Numbered from the stretch's first letter, positions 8,013 to 16,119 are shown. The stretch is DNA of 22,043 nucleotides from Bacteroidota bacterium (GCA_023415545.1 JAEZKJ010000078.1:1-22043); one strand, 5' to 3'. The notes: generated by a model from the letters alone, not told the origin. Made by a program: numbers and translations.

Positions 8013-8347
8013 ATAAGGCGGTTATTATTAAAAAGGAAACTTCTACTTATGCAAATTTCTAAATCTATTTTCAAAAAAACAAATAGCGTTTTTCTTGTTT
8101 TTCTTTTCGTTTATTTAAATAATTAATAATCAACTCTTTATGAGAAAGCTATTTTAAAACATAAAATTAGTATATTTGCATTTTTGTATCTCTCTGATTA
8201 TTAATAAAATAGCTGTATTATTGAGTTATTTTTCTTAAATAAACAAGTAAAAAATGTTTATAGAAATAGTTATTTCGATGTTTTGAGTGAATTAAATAAA
8301 TTAATAGCTAATTCGTAATTTAGAGTAAATATAAATAAGAGTGTTTT
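8013..8347. other. Gene-free AT-rich interval upstream of dnaA
   Basis: This 335-bp gap separates the 3' end of the MCE gene from the 5' end of dnaA. It contains the candidate dnaA promoter and a 10-bp perfect inverted repeat (AGCTATTTTA 8147-8156 / TAAAATAGCT 8205-8214) with a 48-base spacer. Inside that spacer, at 8171-8178, is a plus-strand TATATTTG that matches a -7 element but points away from dnaA. A small palindrome GAAATA-GT-TATTTC lies at 8263-8276. I found no credible reading frame, no exact DnaA box and no strong terminator for the MCE gene. Confidence 0.5.
8052..8083 (-). promoter_or_regulatory. Candidate dnaA promoter
   Basis: On the minus strand, TTTG (8083-8080), a 20-base spacer, then GAAATTTG (8059-8052) give a full -33 match and a -7 element with one mismatch to TAnnTTTG. 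The predicted start lies roughly 35 bases before the dnaA ATG. Confidence 0.4.
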
Positions 8348-9232
8348 TTACTTATTTTTTCTACCGAATAAAGAGAAGTGTACATACCTCTTTGGATTAG
8401 CTTTTAAGTCCTCTAATAGGAGTGCAGCATTGGCTGTTGTGCTACTTAAATTATAGTATAAAGTAGGATCGTTAAACAATAGTCCCAAGCTGTTATCCTT
8501 TTTATTGAGCTTATCGGTTAATAATTGAACATTATAAAGAGTAGAGTCAATTTTGCTAAATGTTTCTCTATAATTCAAATCTTTCAACTCGGAACTTATA
8601 TCAGCAAAATTAGTAGTTATAACATTAATATTATTGCTGATACTCTTTAGGTCATTATTCATGAAACGATTAAGAGATGCTGTAGTATGTTTTAAGTTTT
8701 CACTTATAATTTCGGCATTGTGCATTGTATTTGCTACAGATGGATCAGCCAACAGTTTATTCAATGAAGCTAAAATAGAGTCCATTTTAGGCAATATTTT
8801 CTGAAATTCAGGAAGAAGTTGATTTTCGGCTATACCAATTATTCCATTATTTACCACACCTTTTAGGGTATCGCCAGGTGTGTAATATGAATCATCTTTA
8901 TTAAGAATCAAATTCATCTTTATAGTACCAAGCATTTCAGCAACCAGTTCACCGTAGCTTCCTTTAGGTATGCGCATATTTTTATCAACCTCAACCATAA
9001 CTATTACACTTCCTGGTTTTTGGTAGTTGTACTCAATTTTTCTAACAGTACCTATTTTATATCCGTTTGAAAATACCGGACTTGAGCCGGCAAGTCCATT
9101 AATGTTACTATATTCAACATAATAGAAATTGCTTGATTGGAATAAATTAATACCTTTCAAATAATTTATTCCGTAGTAAAGAATAACCAAAGCTATAATT
9201 CCTATCAACCCTATTTTTATCTCTTTTTTCAT
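8348..9232 (-). CDS. MCE/MlaD-type lipid-transport substrate-binding protein
   Basis: MCE proteins bind phospholipids on the periplasmic side and pass them between membranes with an MlaEF-type ABC transporter. This 294-residue protein has one N-terminal membrane anchor (about residues 6-24) and an MCE domain at about 37-125 with the V-x-x-x-G-x-x-x-G-x-V pattern (V-F-S-N-G-Y-K-I-G-T-V). A long helical or coiled-coil tail follows from about 140, ending in the block D-P-T-L-Y-Y-N-L-S-S (about 255-264). No permease or ATPase gene is next to it, so those must be elsewhere. It starts 14 bp after the amidase gene and is probably co-transcribed with it, placing both in envelope maintenance. The exact lipid and partners cannot be read from sequence. 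Confidence 0.87.
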   Translation of the reverse strand: MKKEIKIGLIGIIALVILYYGINYLKGINLFQSSNFYYVEYSNINGLAGSSPVFSNGYKIGTVRKIEYNYQKPGSVIVMVEVDKNMRIPKGSYGELVAEMLGTIKMNLILNKDDSYYTPGDTLKGVVNNGIIGIAENQLLPEFQKILPKMDSILASLNKLLADPSVANTMHNAEIISENLKHTTASLNRFMNNDLKSISNNINVITTNFADISSELKDLNYRETFSKIDSTLYNVQLLTDKLNKKDNSLGLLFNDPTLYYNLSSTTANAALLLEDLKANPKRYVHFSLFGRKNK

Positions 9233-9246
9233 TTTAATCTCTTTAA

Positions 9247-10488
9247 TTATCTTTTTTCATTAAATTCTTGAATAGCTTTATTAACGTCAATCTTCTCTCC
9301 ATTTTTAAAAGCTATTATGAAAGCATCTTTAAATAGTTTTCTGACCTCTCTATTGACTTTCAAAATTTCATTATAGTCAGTATTCGATTTATAAGTATAT
9401 TTATATATACCTTTTTCTTTGTAATAATCAATAGGAGTAAGGCCTTTAAAAAATTTATCGTTCCCTTTCAATAGTTTTTCGGAAGCGGCAATCTGAATTT
9501 TAAAAACAGGTTTTACCAGAAGATTGTTTGTTTTCTCTTTATCAATATCATTACTGATATTAATTGGAGCAGGAGTCGGTACTGTACTAACACTAATATC
9601 CGAATCTTTTTTGGATATATTGTCATCTTTTAAAGAGTTGGAATCTTTAGTACTATTGACTAAATATAGTTCATCATTATCATCATTAATGATAGATTTA
9701 GCTTTGTTGTCAATTGATCGTCTGTAATTTGTGAAAGCTTTATAAATTCCACGTGCTAAGCTATTTGTACCTTCGTTGGAAATAAGGTATTTCTCTTCAG
9801 TAGGATTAGATATATAACCCAACTCAACCAAAACACTTGGCATTGATGTTGCTCTTAGTACGAGAAAACCAGCCTGATGAACTCCTCGATCTGCTCTTCC
9901 AACATGATTTTTAAATGAGCTTTGTATGCTTTTAGCAAACTTTACGCTACTCTCCATGTTTTTATCTTGAAGAAATTCAAACATTATATAACTCTCGGCC
10001 GAGTTTGGATTAAAACCGGCATATCTTTGTTTGTAATCATTCTCAACAAGAATAACTGAGTTCTCTCGTTTAGCTACTTCAAAGTTTTCATCTGAACGGT
10101 GAAGTCCTAAAGTATATGTTTCTGTACCTCGAATGTTATGTGCGTTTTTAGCAACAGCATTAGTGTGGATAGATATAAAAAGATCAGCTTTGGCATTATT
10201 AGCTATCTCAGCTCTTCTATCTAGAGGAAGAAAAATATCTTTTGAACGAGTATATATTACTTTAGTATTTGGTGAGTTAGCGCTTATAAGTTCACCTAAT
10301 CTTAAAGCAACTTTCAGGTTGATTTCTTTCTCTTTTCCTATTTTACCAATAGCTCCAGGGTCATTTCCCCCATGCCCAGCGTCGATTACAACAATAAAAT
10401 CCTTTCCCAAAATGTTATTTATTGAGAGAGGAGAAAATAGCAGAATGCTACAAATAAAAAATACTATTTTAAATCTAAATCTGTTCAT
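9247..10488 (-). CDS. N-acetylmuramoyl-L-alanine amidase (AmiC/Amidase_3) with C-terminal SPOR-like domain
   Basis: This zinc amidase cleaves the lactyl-peptide bond of peptidoglycan, typically during septum splitting. Counting from the longest frame (ATG 10515), the N-terminal hydrophobic segment at about 16-36 is a signal peptide. The amidase domain runs from about 40 to 262 with zinc ligands His48 (DAGHGG), Glu64 and His117 (SIHTNA) and catalytic Glu231 (LVELGY). A low-complexity Ser/Asp/Lys linker covers about 270-335, and a SPOR-like domain starting F-K-I-Q-I-A-A-S spans about 338-404, expected to bind denuded glycan at septa. The start is set at ATG 10488 because the predicted -7 element (10503-10510) would begin transcription after 10515. 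The MCE gene follows after 14 bp. Confidence 0.92.
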   Translation of the reverse strand: MNRFRFKIVFFICSILLFSPLSINNILGKDFIVVIDAGHGGNDPGAIGKIGKEKEINLKVALRLGELISANSPNTKVIYTRSKDIFLPLDRRAEIANNAKADLFISIHTNAVAKNAHNIRGTETYTLGLHRSDENFEVAKRENSVILVENDYKQRYAGFNPNSAESYIMFEFLQDKNMESSVKFAKSIQSSFKNHVGRADRGVHQAGFLVLRATSMPSVLVELGYISNPTEEKYLISNEGTNSLARGIYKAFTNYRRSIDNKAKSIINDDNDELYLVNSTKDSNSLKDDNISKKDSDISVSTVPTPAPINISNDIDKEKTNNLLVKPVFKIQIAASEKLLKGNDKFFKGLTPIDYYKEKGIYKYTYKSNTDYNEILKVNREVRKLFKDAFIIAFKNGEKIDVNKAIQEFNEKR

Positions 10489-10502
10489 TTCTATATAATA
10501 TG

Positions 10503-10510
10503 CAAATTTA
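10503..10510 (-). promoter_or_regulatory. -7 element (TAAATTTG) of the amidase-MCE operon
   Basis: Read on the minus strand, this is TAAATTTG, a full match to TAnnTTTG. The expected start near 10497 lies about ten bases before the ATG at 10488. No clear -33 TTTG is seen. Confidence 0.5.
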
Positions 10511-10664
10511 GGCAATTTAAAATAAAACTAAACATTTCTTTCTTTGATTTATGAAAAATCAATTATTAAATAGACAAAATAGGCATAATAGAGCTATTTT
10601 AAACTTAATTATTGGTTATTTTGCATTTTAAATAATATGACAGAAATAAATTTTAATTTTTGAT

Positions 10665-11621
10665 ATGATAGTTTTTGTAAAAAATTGGGCATTACCTTTC
10701 GCAATGCTTTTAGGTGCGGCAGCATATTTTGTTTTTTCAGGTGTGTCCTATTTATCTTTTGCTAAACCTTACATACTTGAGTTTATAAGTTTTATCACCC
10801 CATTACTTATATTCGCTCAGCTTTTGTTGGTTTTTTGTAAAGTTGAACTTAAAGAACTGTTTCCAAAAAAATGGCATCTTTGGCTTTTGTTAATTCAGCT
10901 ATTTTCTACACTTATTATTTCATTAATTATCCTTTTTGGAAATCTAACTTATGAATATGATATTGTATTTAAATCAGCAATAGTATGTCTTCTTTGTCCT
11001 ACTGCGACAGCTGCAGCTGTTATTACAGCAAAGTTGGGTGGCAATGCTTCATCATTAACGACATATACTTTAATCTCAAATATTTTTGTCGCAATTGTTG
11101 TTCCACTACTATTTCCACTTTTGGAGCCAAAAACAAATGTTACATTTATTGTTGCTTTCTTTAAAATATTGTCTAAAGTATTTCCTTTGCTTCTATCTCC
11201 ATTTATATTGGCTCTGTTATTAAAGTATTTTTCACCAAAAGTACACGCTTTTCTTGCAAAGCATAATGGATTTGCTTTTTATATTTGGGTTGCTGCTTTG
11301 ACCATTGTAACAGGCCAGACTGTGCGTTCGCTTGTAAACAGTAATGCTTCATCAGGAATTGAAATCGAGATAATTTTTGTAAGTTTAATTATATGTTGCT
11401 TTCAATTTTTTATGGGGAAGCGAATTGGAAGCATTTATAATGATAGAATCAGTGCCGGACAGGCATTAGGGCAGAAGAACACTGTACTTGCTATTTGGAT
11501 GGCGTTCACATTTCTTAATCCTTTAACCTCGGTTGGGCCAGGTAGTTATGTAATTTGGCAAAATATTATTAATAGTTATCAACTTTGGAAAAAAAGGAAG
11601 AAAGATAGTAAAGGATTGTAA
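10665..11621 (+). CDS. BASS-family (bile acid:Na+ symporter-like) membrane transporter
   Basis: This 318-residue, very hydrophobic inner-membrane protein has about nine to ten predicted membrane segments. The family call rests on C-L-L-C-P-T-A-T-A-A-A-V (about 108-119) followed by L-G-G-N-A-S-S-L-T-T-Y-T, which resembles the BASS crossover segment, and on the C-terminal A-G-Q-A-L-G-Q-K-N-T-V-L-A (about 265-277), like the family's E-x-G-x-Q-N motif. BASS members move organic anions with sodium; a bacterial member, PanS, moves a pantothenate precursor. pncB starts 34 bp downstream on the same strand, so a substrate related to nicotinate is conceivable, but that is guilt by association. The ATG at 10665 puts the first membrane helix at the N-terminus. 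The upstream promoter is unclear. Confidence 0.72.
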   Translation: MIVFVKNWALPFAMLLGAAAYFVFSGVSYLSFAKPYILEFISFITPLLIFAQLLLVFCKVELKELFPKKWHLWLLLIQLFSTLIISLIILFGNLTYEYDIVFKSAIVCLLCPTATAAAVITAKLGGNASSLTTYTLISNIFVAIVVPLLFPLLEPKTNVTFIVAFFKILSKVFPLLLSPFILALLLKYFSPKVHAFLAKHNGFAFYIWVAALTIVTGQTVRSLVNSNASSGIEIEIIFVSLIICCFQFFMGKRIGSIYNDRISAGQALGQKNTVLAIWMAFTFLNPLTSVGPGSYVIWQNIINSYQLWKKRKKDSKGL

Positions 11622-11655
11622 AGTAAATATCTATTTTTATACAAAGAATATAATT

Positions 11656-12858
11656 ATGAGACAGATTATAACCCATTTTACAGACGACGATTTGTATAAA
11701 TTTACAATGTGTTGTGCTGTAATTGATAATTTTCCACGAGCACAAGTAAAATATTCATTTACAGATAGAAATAATACCGTTTACCCAAATGGTTTTGCCG
11801 ATGAGTTAAACAATCAGATAGTAATGCTTGAGTCATTGGTTATTACCGATCAGGAGATAGAGTTCATGAAAAATAGATGTTGTTATATTCCATCTTGGTT
11901 CTATAACTATCTCAAGGGGTATAGATTTAAACGTGAATGGGTTAAAGCGTGGCAAGATGATGATGGACATCTGCATGTGGAGTTCGAAGGTAGTTGGGCA
12001 GATACTATTTTGCTTGAAGTGAAAGTACTCGCAATAATTTCCGAACTTTATTATATAATGACCGGACAAGATAGCTCGTTCGAATATGATGAATATTATA
12101 AAAAATCATACGAAAAAGCCAGTCGCTTATTAGATGCAGGATGTGTATATAGTGATTTTGGTACACGAAGAAGAGCCTCTTTTAAAGCAGAAGATACCGT
12201 GGTTCGAGCTATGAAAGATTGCAGCTTGAGCAAAAAATGGAGCGGTAAGTTTGTAGGAACAAGTAATATATACCTTGCCATGAAATATGATTTGATTCCT
12301 GTTGGAACAATGGCACACGAATTTGTCTGCGCTATTGGAGGTATGTATGGACCACAGATGGCAAATCATATCGCAATGAACTCTTGGCGAAATACTTTCC
12401 GAGGAGCTTTAGGAACTTATCTTTATGATAGCTTCGGATGGGATATATTCAGTCTCAATTTCTCGGAAGATTTTGCTAACTTATTTAAAGGACTACGAAT
12501 AGATAGTGGTGATAATAGAGAACAGCTTTTAAAAATATCCGAAAAATATCGTTCTTTAGGAATTGATCCAAAAAGTAAGCAAGTTGTGTTCAGCAATGCT
12601 TTGGATACTTCTCAAGCTATAGAAATTCAGAAATTTGCCAAAGATTATTGCCAACCATCTTATGGTATAGGAACCCATTTCACTAATGATTTTGATGGAG
12701 TGGAACCTATGAATATTGTCATTAAACTTGTTGCGGCTAAGATTACTGAATCGTGGACATTCTATAATGAAACATGTAAACTGAGTGAAGATGATTCAAA
12801 ACATACAGGAAAGCCTGAGGTGATAAAAAGATTTTTAGAGACTCTAAATATGAAGTAA
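11656..12858 (+). CDS. pncB: Nicotinate phosphoribosyltransferase
   Basis: PncB makes nicotinate mononucleotide from nicotinate and PRPP, with ATP hydrolysis, in the Preiss-Handler NAD salvage pathway; it is cytosolic. At 400 residues it has the length of the bacterial PncB group. Visible are the N-terminal D-D-L-Y-K-F-T-M (residues 11-18), D-F-G-T-R-R-R-A-S-F (167-176), G-T-S-N-I-Y-L-A (201-208) and G-T-M-A-H-E-F (217-223). His221 there corresponds to the autophosphorylated histidine of the family. R-I-D-S-G-D (281-286) and Y-G-I-G-T (336-340) are phosphate and PRPP-binding loops. It lies 34 bp after the BASS transporter gene, probably in one transcript. No terminator directly follows; the nearest good one on this strand is at 13168-13216. 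Confidence 0.96.
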   Translation: MRQIITHFTDDDLYKFTMCCAVIDNFPRAQVKYSFTDRNNTVYPNGFADELNNQIVMLESLVITDQEIEFMKNRCCYIPSWFYNYLKGYRFKREWVKAWQDDDGHLHVEFEGSWADTILLEVKVLAIISELYYIMTGQDSSFEYDEYYKKSYEKASRLLDAGCVYSDFGTRRRASFKAEDTVVRAMKDCSLSKKWSGKFVGTSNIYLAMKYDLIPVGTMAHEFVCAIGGMYGPQMANHIAMNSWRNTFRGALGTYLYDSFGWDIFSLNFSEDFANLFKGLRIDSGDNREQLLKISEKYRSLGIDPKSKQVVFSNALDTSQAIEIQKFAKDYCQPSYGIGTHFTNDFDGVEPMNIVIKLVAAKITESWTFYNETCKLSEDDSKHTGKPEVIKRFLETLNMK

Positions 12859-12966
12859 TATTTTATCATATAATACGTTTTAAATTAAAAAAGATTTCAA
12901 AGCTTTTAATTATAAAACTTTCACGTCTTAAATATTAATAGAGTTAAAAATAAGTTGAGGATAACT

Positions 12967-13159
12967 GAAAGCTCAATCTTTAAACACATATAGCTTTCCC
13001 TGAAAAAAAAGTTGATTCATTAAATAAAAACAAGAATGAGTAGTAACATTCTTCAAAGGGAAAAGTATTTGGACAATAATCCCCGCTAGAATTGTTTTAT
13101 ATGATTCTCAATAGTTTGATACAAACTATTTTGGGATACATCATTTCTAGCGGGGATTA
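12967..13159. repeat. Two adjacent nested inverted repeats in a gene-free interval
   Basis: The gap between the convergent pncB and aldo/keto reductase genes (12859-13218) holds two nested structures. In the first, outer arms TTTCCCT (12995-13001) and AGGGAAA (13057-13063) enclose a hairpin AAGAATG/CATTCTT (13032-13038 / 13047-13053). A competing stem GAAAGCT/AGCTTTC (12967-12973 / 12992-12998) shares bases with the outer arm. In the second, 15-bp perfect arms with a CCCCGCTAG core (13077-13091 / 13145-13159) enclose a 9-bp hairpin with a 3-base loop (13110-13118 / 13122-13130). The GC-rich arms stand out in AT-rich surroundings. The best reading is RNA structures at transcript ends; a small RNA or degenerate mobile element cannot be excluded. 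The rest of the gap shows no credible gene. Confidence 0.6.
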
Positions 13160-13167
13160 ATTGTTAA

Positions 13168-13216
13168 AAAATAAAACTTCTAGGTTACACTAAATAAGTA
13201 ATCTAGTTTTTATTTT
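13168..13216. terminator. Terminator for the NamZ-polyferredoxin-AKR operon (probably bidirectional)
   Basis: The stem CTAGGTTAC (13180-13188) / GTAATCTAG (13198-13206), with one G-T pair and a 9-base loop, is flanked by AAAATAAAA (13168-13176) and TTTTATTTT (13208-13216). It begins right after the aldo/keto reductase stop codon and gives a U-rich tail in either direction, so it may also end the pncB transcript. Confidence 0.75.
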
Positions 13217-13218
13217 AC

Positions 13219-14604
13219 CTATAATATGTTCTGTTTTATCTTCTCTACATATTCATCTATTCTTTGAAGTTCTCTAGGAATCTTTATCTTTTGCGGACAA
13301 AGACTTACACATTTATTACATCCTATACAGTGGTTTGCTTGCCTTAATTTTGGAACAGATCTGTCATAACCAACAAGAAAAGCTCTTCTTGCTTTAGCAT
13401 AATTTTCATCTTTTGCGCTTTGCGAAACATTTCCTTCATTTACACATTTGTTATAGTGCATAAATATTCCTGGTATGTTTATTCCATAAGGACAAGGCAT
13501 ACAATATTCACAATTTGTGCATGCCACTAAAGGGTATTGTAAATACTCGCGAGCAGTTTTCTCCAAAAGTACTTTTTCATCATCCGACAGAGGTTCAAGA
13601 GGAGAGTAAGTGCGAATATTATCCTGAAGATGTTCCATAAATGTCATGCCACTCAATACTGTTAACACTCCTTCAGGTGAGCCGGCAAAACGGAATGCCC
13701 AAGCAGCATTACTATCTTGAGGACGTTCCTGCTTTAATGTATTTACAAGATGGTCATTTAATGTTGCCAGTCTACCTCCAAGAAGAGGCTCCATAATTAC
13801 AGCCGGAATATTCTTCTTTTGTAGTTCATCATATAGATATTTGGCATTTACTGATGCACCTTTAGGCTCAATCCAATCTATATAGTTTAACTGTATCTGA
13901 ACAAAATCCCACTTTACATCCATATCTAAAAGATAGTGGAATGCTTTTACGTCACCATGGTATGAAAAACCTAAATTTCTGATTCTTCCAGCCTCCCGTT
14001 CTTTTACAAGGAAATCAATAATTCCATTATCAATAAATCTTTCATGAAGAGTTTGAATGCAATCTTTACCTCCACCTATGGAGTGAAGTAAGTAGTAATC
14101 GATATAATCTACCTGTAGCTCTTCAAATGATTTTTTATATAGCTTTATTGAGTTCTCACGTGAAGAGTCCGAAAAGTTGGACATTTTCGTTGCTATAAAA
14201 TATTTATTTCTTGGATGTCGCTTTAGGGCAATACCTGTTGACTTTTCGGAAAAACCACGAATATATACAGGAGCTGTATCAAAATAGTTCACTCCATGTG
14301 CTATAGCATAATCAACAAGTCGGTTAACTTCATCTTGATCTATCGGGTTTTCACCCTCTTTAGCATCCTCTTTAAGTGGCCAACGCATACATCCATAACC
14401 AAGAATCGATACTTTATCCTTTGTTGTTGGAGTAATTCTATAAGTCATCTTGTCGGTAGGAATTTCACCTTTTTGCTCTTCTGAACTTCCGGACGATTTT
14501 TCTTTTGAGGAAGAACATCCATACAACATTGCACTAGTCGCTACCAGACCACTACCAAATACCTTTAAAAAATTTCTTCTTGATATATCTTTCTTGTTTT
14601 CCAT
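13219..14604 (-). CDS. Exported (Tat, lipobox) aldo/keto reductase with C-terminal 2[4Fe-4S] ferredoxin domain
   Basis: This 461-residue protein has a twin-arginine signal (S-R-R-N-F-L-K, Arg9-Arg10), a hydrophobic stretch and a lipobox-like L-Y-G-C (27-30), so it is probably a Tat-exported lipoprotein. A Ser/Lys-rich tether to about 50 leads to an aldo/keto reductase barrel (about 55-335) with the full catalytic tetrad: Asp109 and Tyr114 in D-T-A-P-V-Y, Lys140 in A-T-K-M, His174 in L-L-H-S. The C-terminus carries two cluster motifs, Cys362/365/368/371 (CTNCEYCMPCP) and Cys426/429/432/436 (CIGCNKCVSLCP). NAD(P)H is not expected outside the cytoplasm, so electrons may come through the clusters from the polyferredoxin encoded 6 bp upstream. 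Substrate unknown. Cytoplasmic relatives with the same ferredoxin tail but no signal exist in the wider family. Confidence 0.88.
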   Translation of the reverse strand: MENKKDISRRNFLKVFGSGLVATSAMLYGCSSSKEKSSGSSEEQKGEIPTDKMTYRITPTTKDKVSILGYGCMRWPLKEDAKEGENPIDQDEVNRLVDYAIAHGVNYFDTAPVYIRGFSEKSTGIALKRHPRNKYFIATKMSNFSDSSRENSIKLYKKSFEELQVDYIDYYLLHSIGGGKDCIQTLHERFIDNGIIDFLVKEREAGRIRNLGFSYHGDVKAFHYLLDMDVKWDFVQIQLNYIDWIEPKGASVNAKYLYDELQKKNIPAVIMEPLLGGRLATLNDHLVNTLKQERPQDSNAAWAFRFAGSPEGVLTVLSGMTFMEHLQDNIRTYSPLEPLSDDEKVLLEKTAREYLQYPLVACTNCEYCMPCPYGINIPGIFMHYNKCVNEGNVSQSAKDENYAKARRAFLVGYDRSVPKLRQANHCIGCNKCVSLCPQKIKIPRELQRIDEYVEKIKQNIL

Positions 14605-14610
14605 AATGTT

Positions 14611-16104
14611 CTATATTTTACGATGACGTTCATTCCCTGTTACGTAAATTGCACTGAGTGGTCGTACAGGACAAAGGTTTTCACAAGCTCCACAACCGAT
14701 ACATTTTTCTGTATCTACTGCAGGAATAAGTATATCTTCACTTTTAGCATCTTTTGGATTTACCATATGTATTGCACCCGTTGTACAATGACGAGCACAG
14801 TTTCCACAAGTTACTCCTTCTGTATTAGCAATACATGCTTCAACTACCCATACAGCATGACCTATCTGTTCTGCACTCTTATCTTCTATTGTGATAGGTT
14901 TTATAGCACCCGTTGGGCATACACTTGAACATTCATTACATTCAGGACGACAATATCCTTTATCAAACTTCATTATCGGTTGCATGAATGTATCAAGTGA
15001 TGTTGAAGGACGGAGCACATCGTTTGGACAAGCAGAAATACATAACTGACATGCAGTACAATGTTGAGCAAGATGTTTTATGCTTAGTGATCCAGGAGGA
15101 GTAATACGAGTAATATTCTCTCTTGACTTTTTATCTATAATATTAGCTAGTCCTCCATCAACTTTTTTCTCTTGAGCTTTAATGAAAGTTGTTGCAGCAA
15201 TTATTGCTGAGGAAGAAAGAAAATTTCTTTTTCCTTTATCAATAGATTTTGCTATATTCTCTTCTTGATTATCTGCACTCTTTATATAAGATACTTTTTT
15301 ATAATTGATAGCACCTTTTTTACATTTACCTATACAATCCATGCAAACCACACAACGTGAATAGTCAATAACATGATTTTTATTGTCGATGCATGAACTT
15401 TTACAATTGCGTGCGCATAATCCACAGCTATTGCATTTTGTAGTATCAATTACAGGACGGAAAATAGAGTATTTTGAAATAAAACCTAGAAAAGTTCCTA
15501 CCGGGCATACTGTATTACAATAACTTCTTCCGTAAATGAAAGAAACAATGAAAAGAATAACAATAGTCGCTATTGCTACTGATAGAACGATCCAGTTCTT
15601 TACCCATACATCTACACTATAAAAAGCATAGCTGTCGTAGCGTTCAGCTATATAGGCAAATAGGTTGTTTGTCCAATCATAAATTGGAGCTAAAAGATTT
15701 GATGCTATTCTACCATAAGCACTATATGGTTCTAATAAAGAAACAATGAAATGCACACCGGCTATTAAACAAATAATAAAAATGGCAAGCATCAGCCATC
15801 TTGACCAATTTATGGCAGGAGAAAAAGAGAATCTATTTTTCTTTGCTTTACCTCCAAGCCATATAAATATATCTTGCATTACTCCCAAAGGGCATATAAC
15901 CGAACAATATATTCGTCCAAATAAGAGGGTTAATAGTAATAATAAAAATATAACTATCACATTTACCGATAAAATTGCAGGAATTAGCTGTATCTTTACC
16001 AGCCAACCAAACCAATGGTGCAGAGTTCCTGTAAAATCAAGGAATAGCAAACTTATTATTGTAAAAAAAACAATAGCCGCTGTTACTCGTAGTTTTTTAA
16101 GCAT
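14611..16104 (-). CDS. Membrane polyferredoxin, NapH-NapG-like fusion
   Basis: This 497-residue protein combines two modules. Residues 1-270 look like NapH/MauN: four membrane helices (about 9-27, 42-63, 103-124, 171-192), Cys-x3-Cys-Pro motifs after helices 2 and 4 (C67/C71, C196/C200), and two ferredoxin motifs (224-234, 251-261). Residues 291-309 (G-K-R-N-F-L-S-S-S-A-I-I-A-A-T-T-F) resemble a Tat signal placed inside the protein. Residues 335-490 resemble periplasmic NapG/MauM: a T-P-P-G-S-L lead-in, then four cluster motifs starting at Cys349, 385, 424 and 468. NapH and NapG are separate proteins that carry electrons from quinol towards a periplasmic enzyme. The gene lies 15 bp after the NamZ-like gene and 6 bp before the aldo/keto reductase, its likely electron acceptor. 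Confidence 0.85.
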   Translation of the reverse strand: MLKKLRVTAAIVFFTIISLLFLDFTGTLHHWFGWLVKIQLIPAILSVNVIVIFLLLLLTLLFGRIYCSVICPLGVMQDIFIWLGGKAKKNRFSFSPAINWSRWLMLAIFIICLIAGVHFIVSLLEPYSAYGRIASNLLAPIYDWTNNLFAYIAERYDSYAFYSVDVWVKNWIVLSVAIATIVILFIVSFIYGRSYCNTVCPVGTFLGFISKYSIFRPVIDTTKCNSCGLCARNCKSSCIDNKNHVIDYSRCVVCMDCIGKCKKGAINYKKVSYIKSADNQEENIAKSIDKGKRNFLSSSAIIAATTFIKAQEKKVDGGLANIIDKKSRENITRITPPGSLSIKHLAQHCTACQLCISACPNDVLRPSTSLDTFMQPIMKFDKGYCRPECNECSSVCPTGAIKPITIEDKSAEQIGHAVWVVEACIANTEGVTCGNCARHCTTGAIHMVNPKDAKSEDILIPAVDTEKCIGCGACENLCPVRPLSAIYVTGNERHRKI

Positions 16105-16119
16105 AATAATAAAGTAAAG

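Noticed and set aside
8013..8347. Origin of replication directly upstream of dnaA
   Set aside because: No exact or clearly clustered DnaA boxes were found here; the box matches lie instead around nrdJ.
10164..10172. DnaA-box-like site (CTATCCACA on the minus strand) in the amidase gene, and TTATCCATA near 20427
   Set aside because: Single one-mismatch copies inside coding sequence, expected by chance in AT-rich DNA.
13036..13089. A 17-codon plus-strand frame (M-S-S-N-I-L-Q-R-E-K-Y-L-D-N-N-P-R) that ends inside the GC-rich palindrome arm
   Set aside because: Very short, no promoter or downstream same-strand gene to regulate, and overlapping repeat structures; most likely chance.
13077..13159. 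Integron attC site or phase-variable invertible promoter
   Set aside because: The attC core sequences are not recognisable, no integrase or invertase gene is near, no full promoter lies inside the arms, and both flanking genes end towards the segment, so inversion would control nothing obvious.
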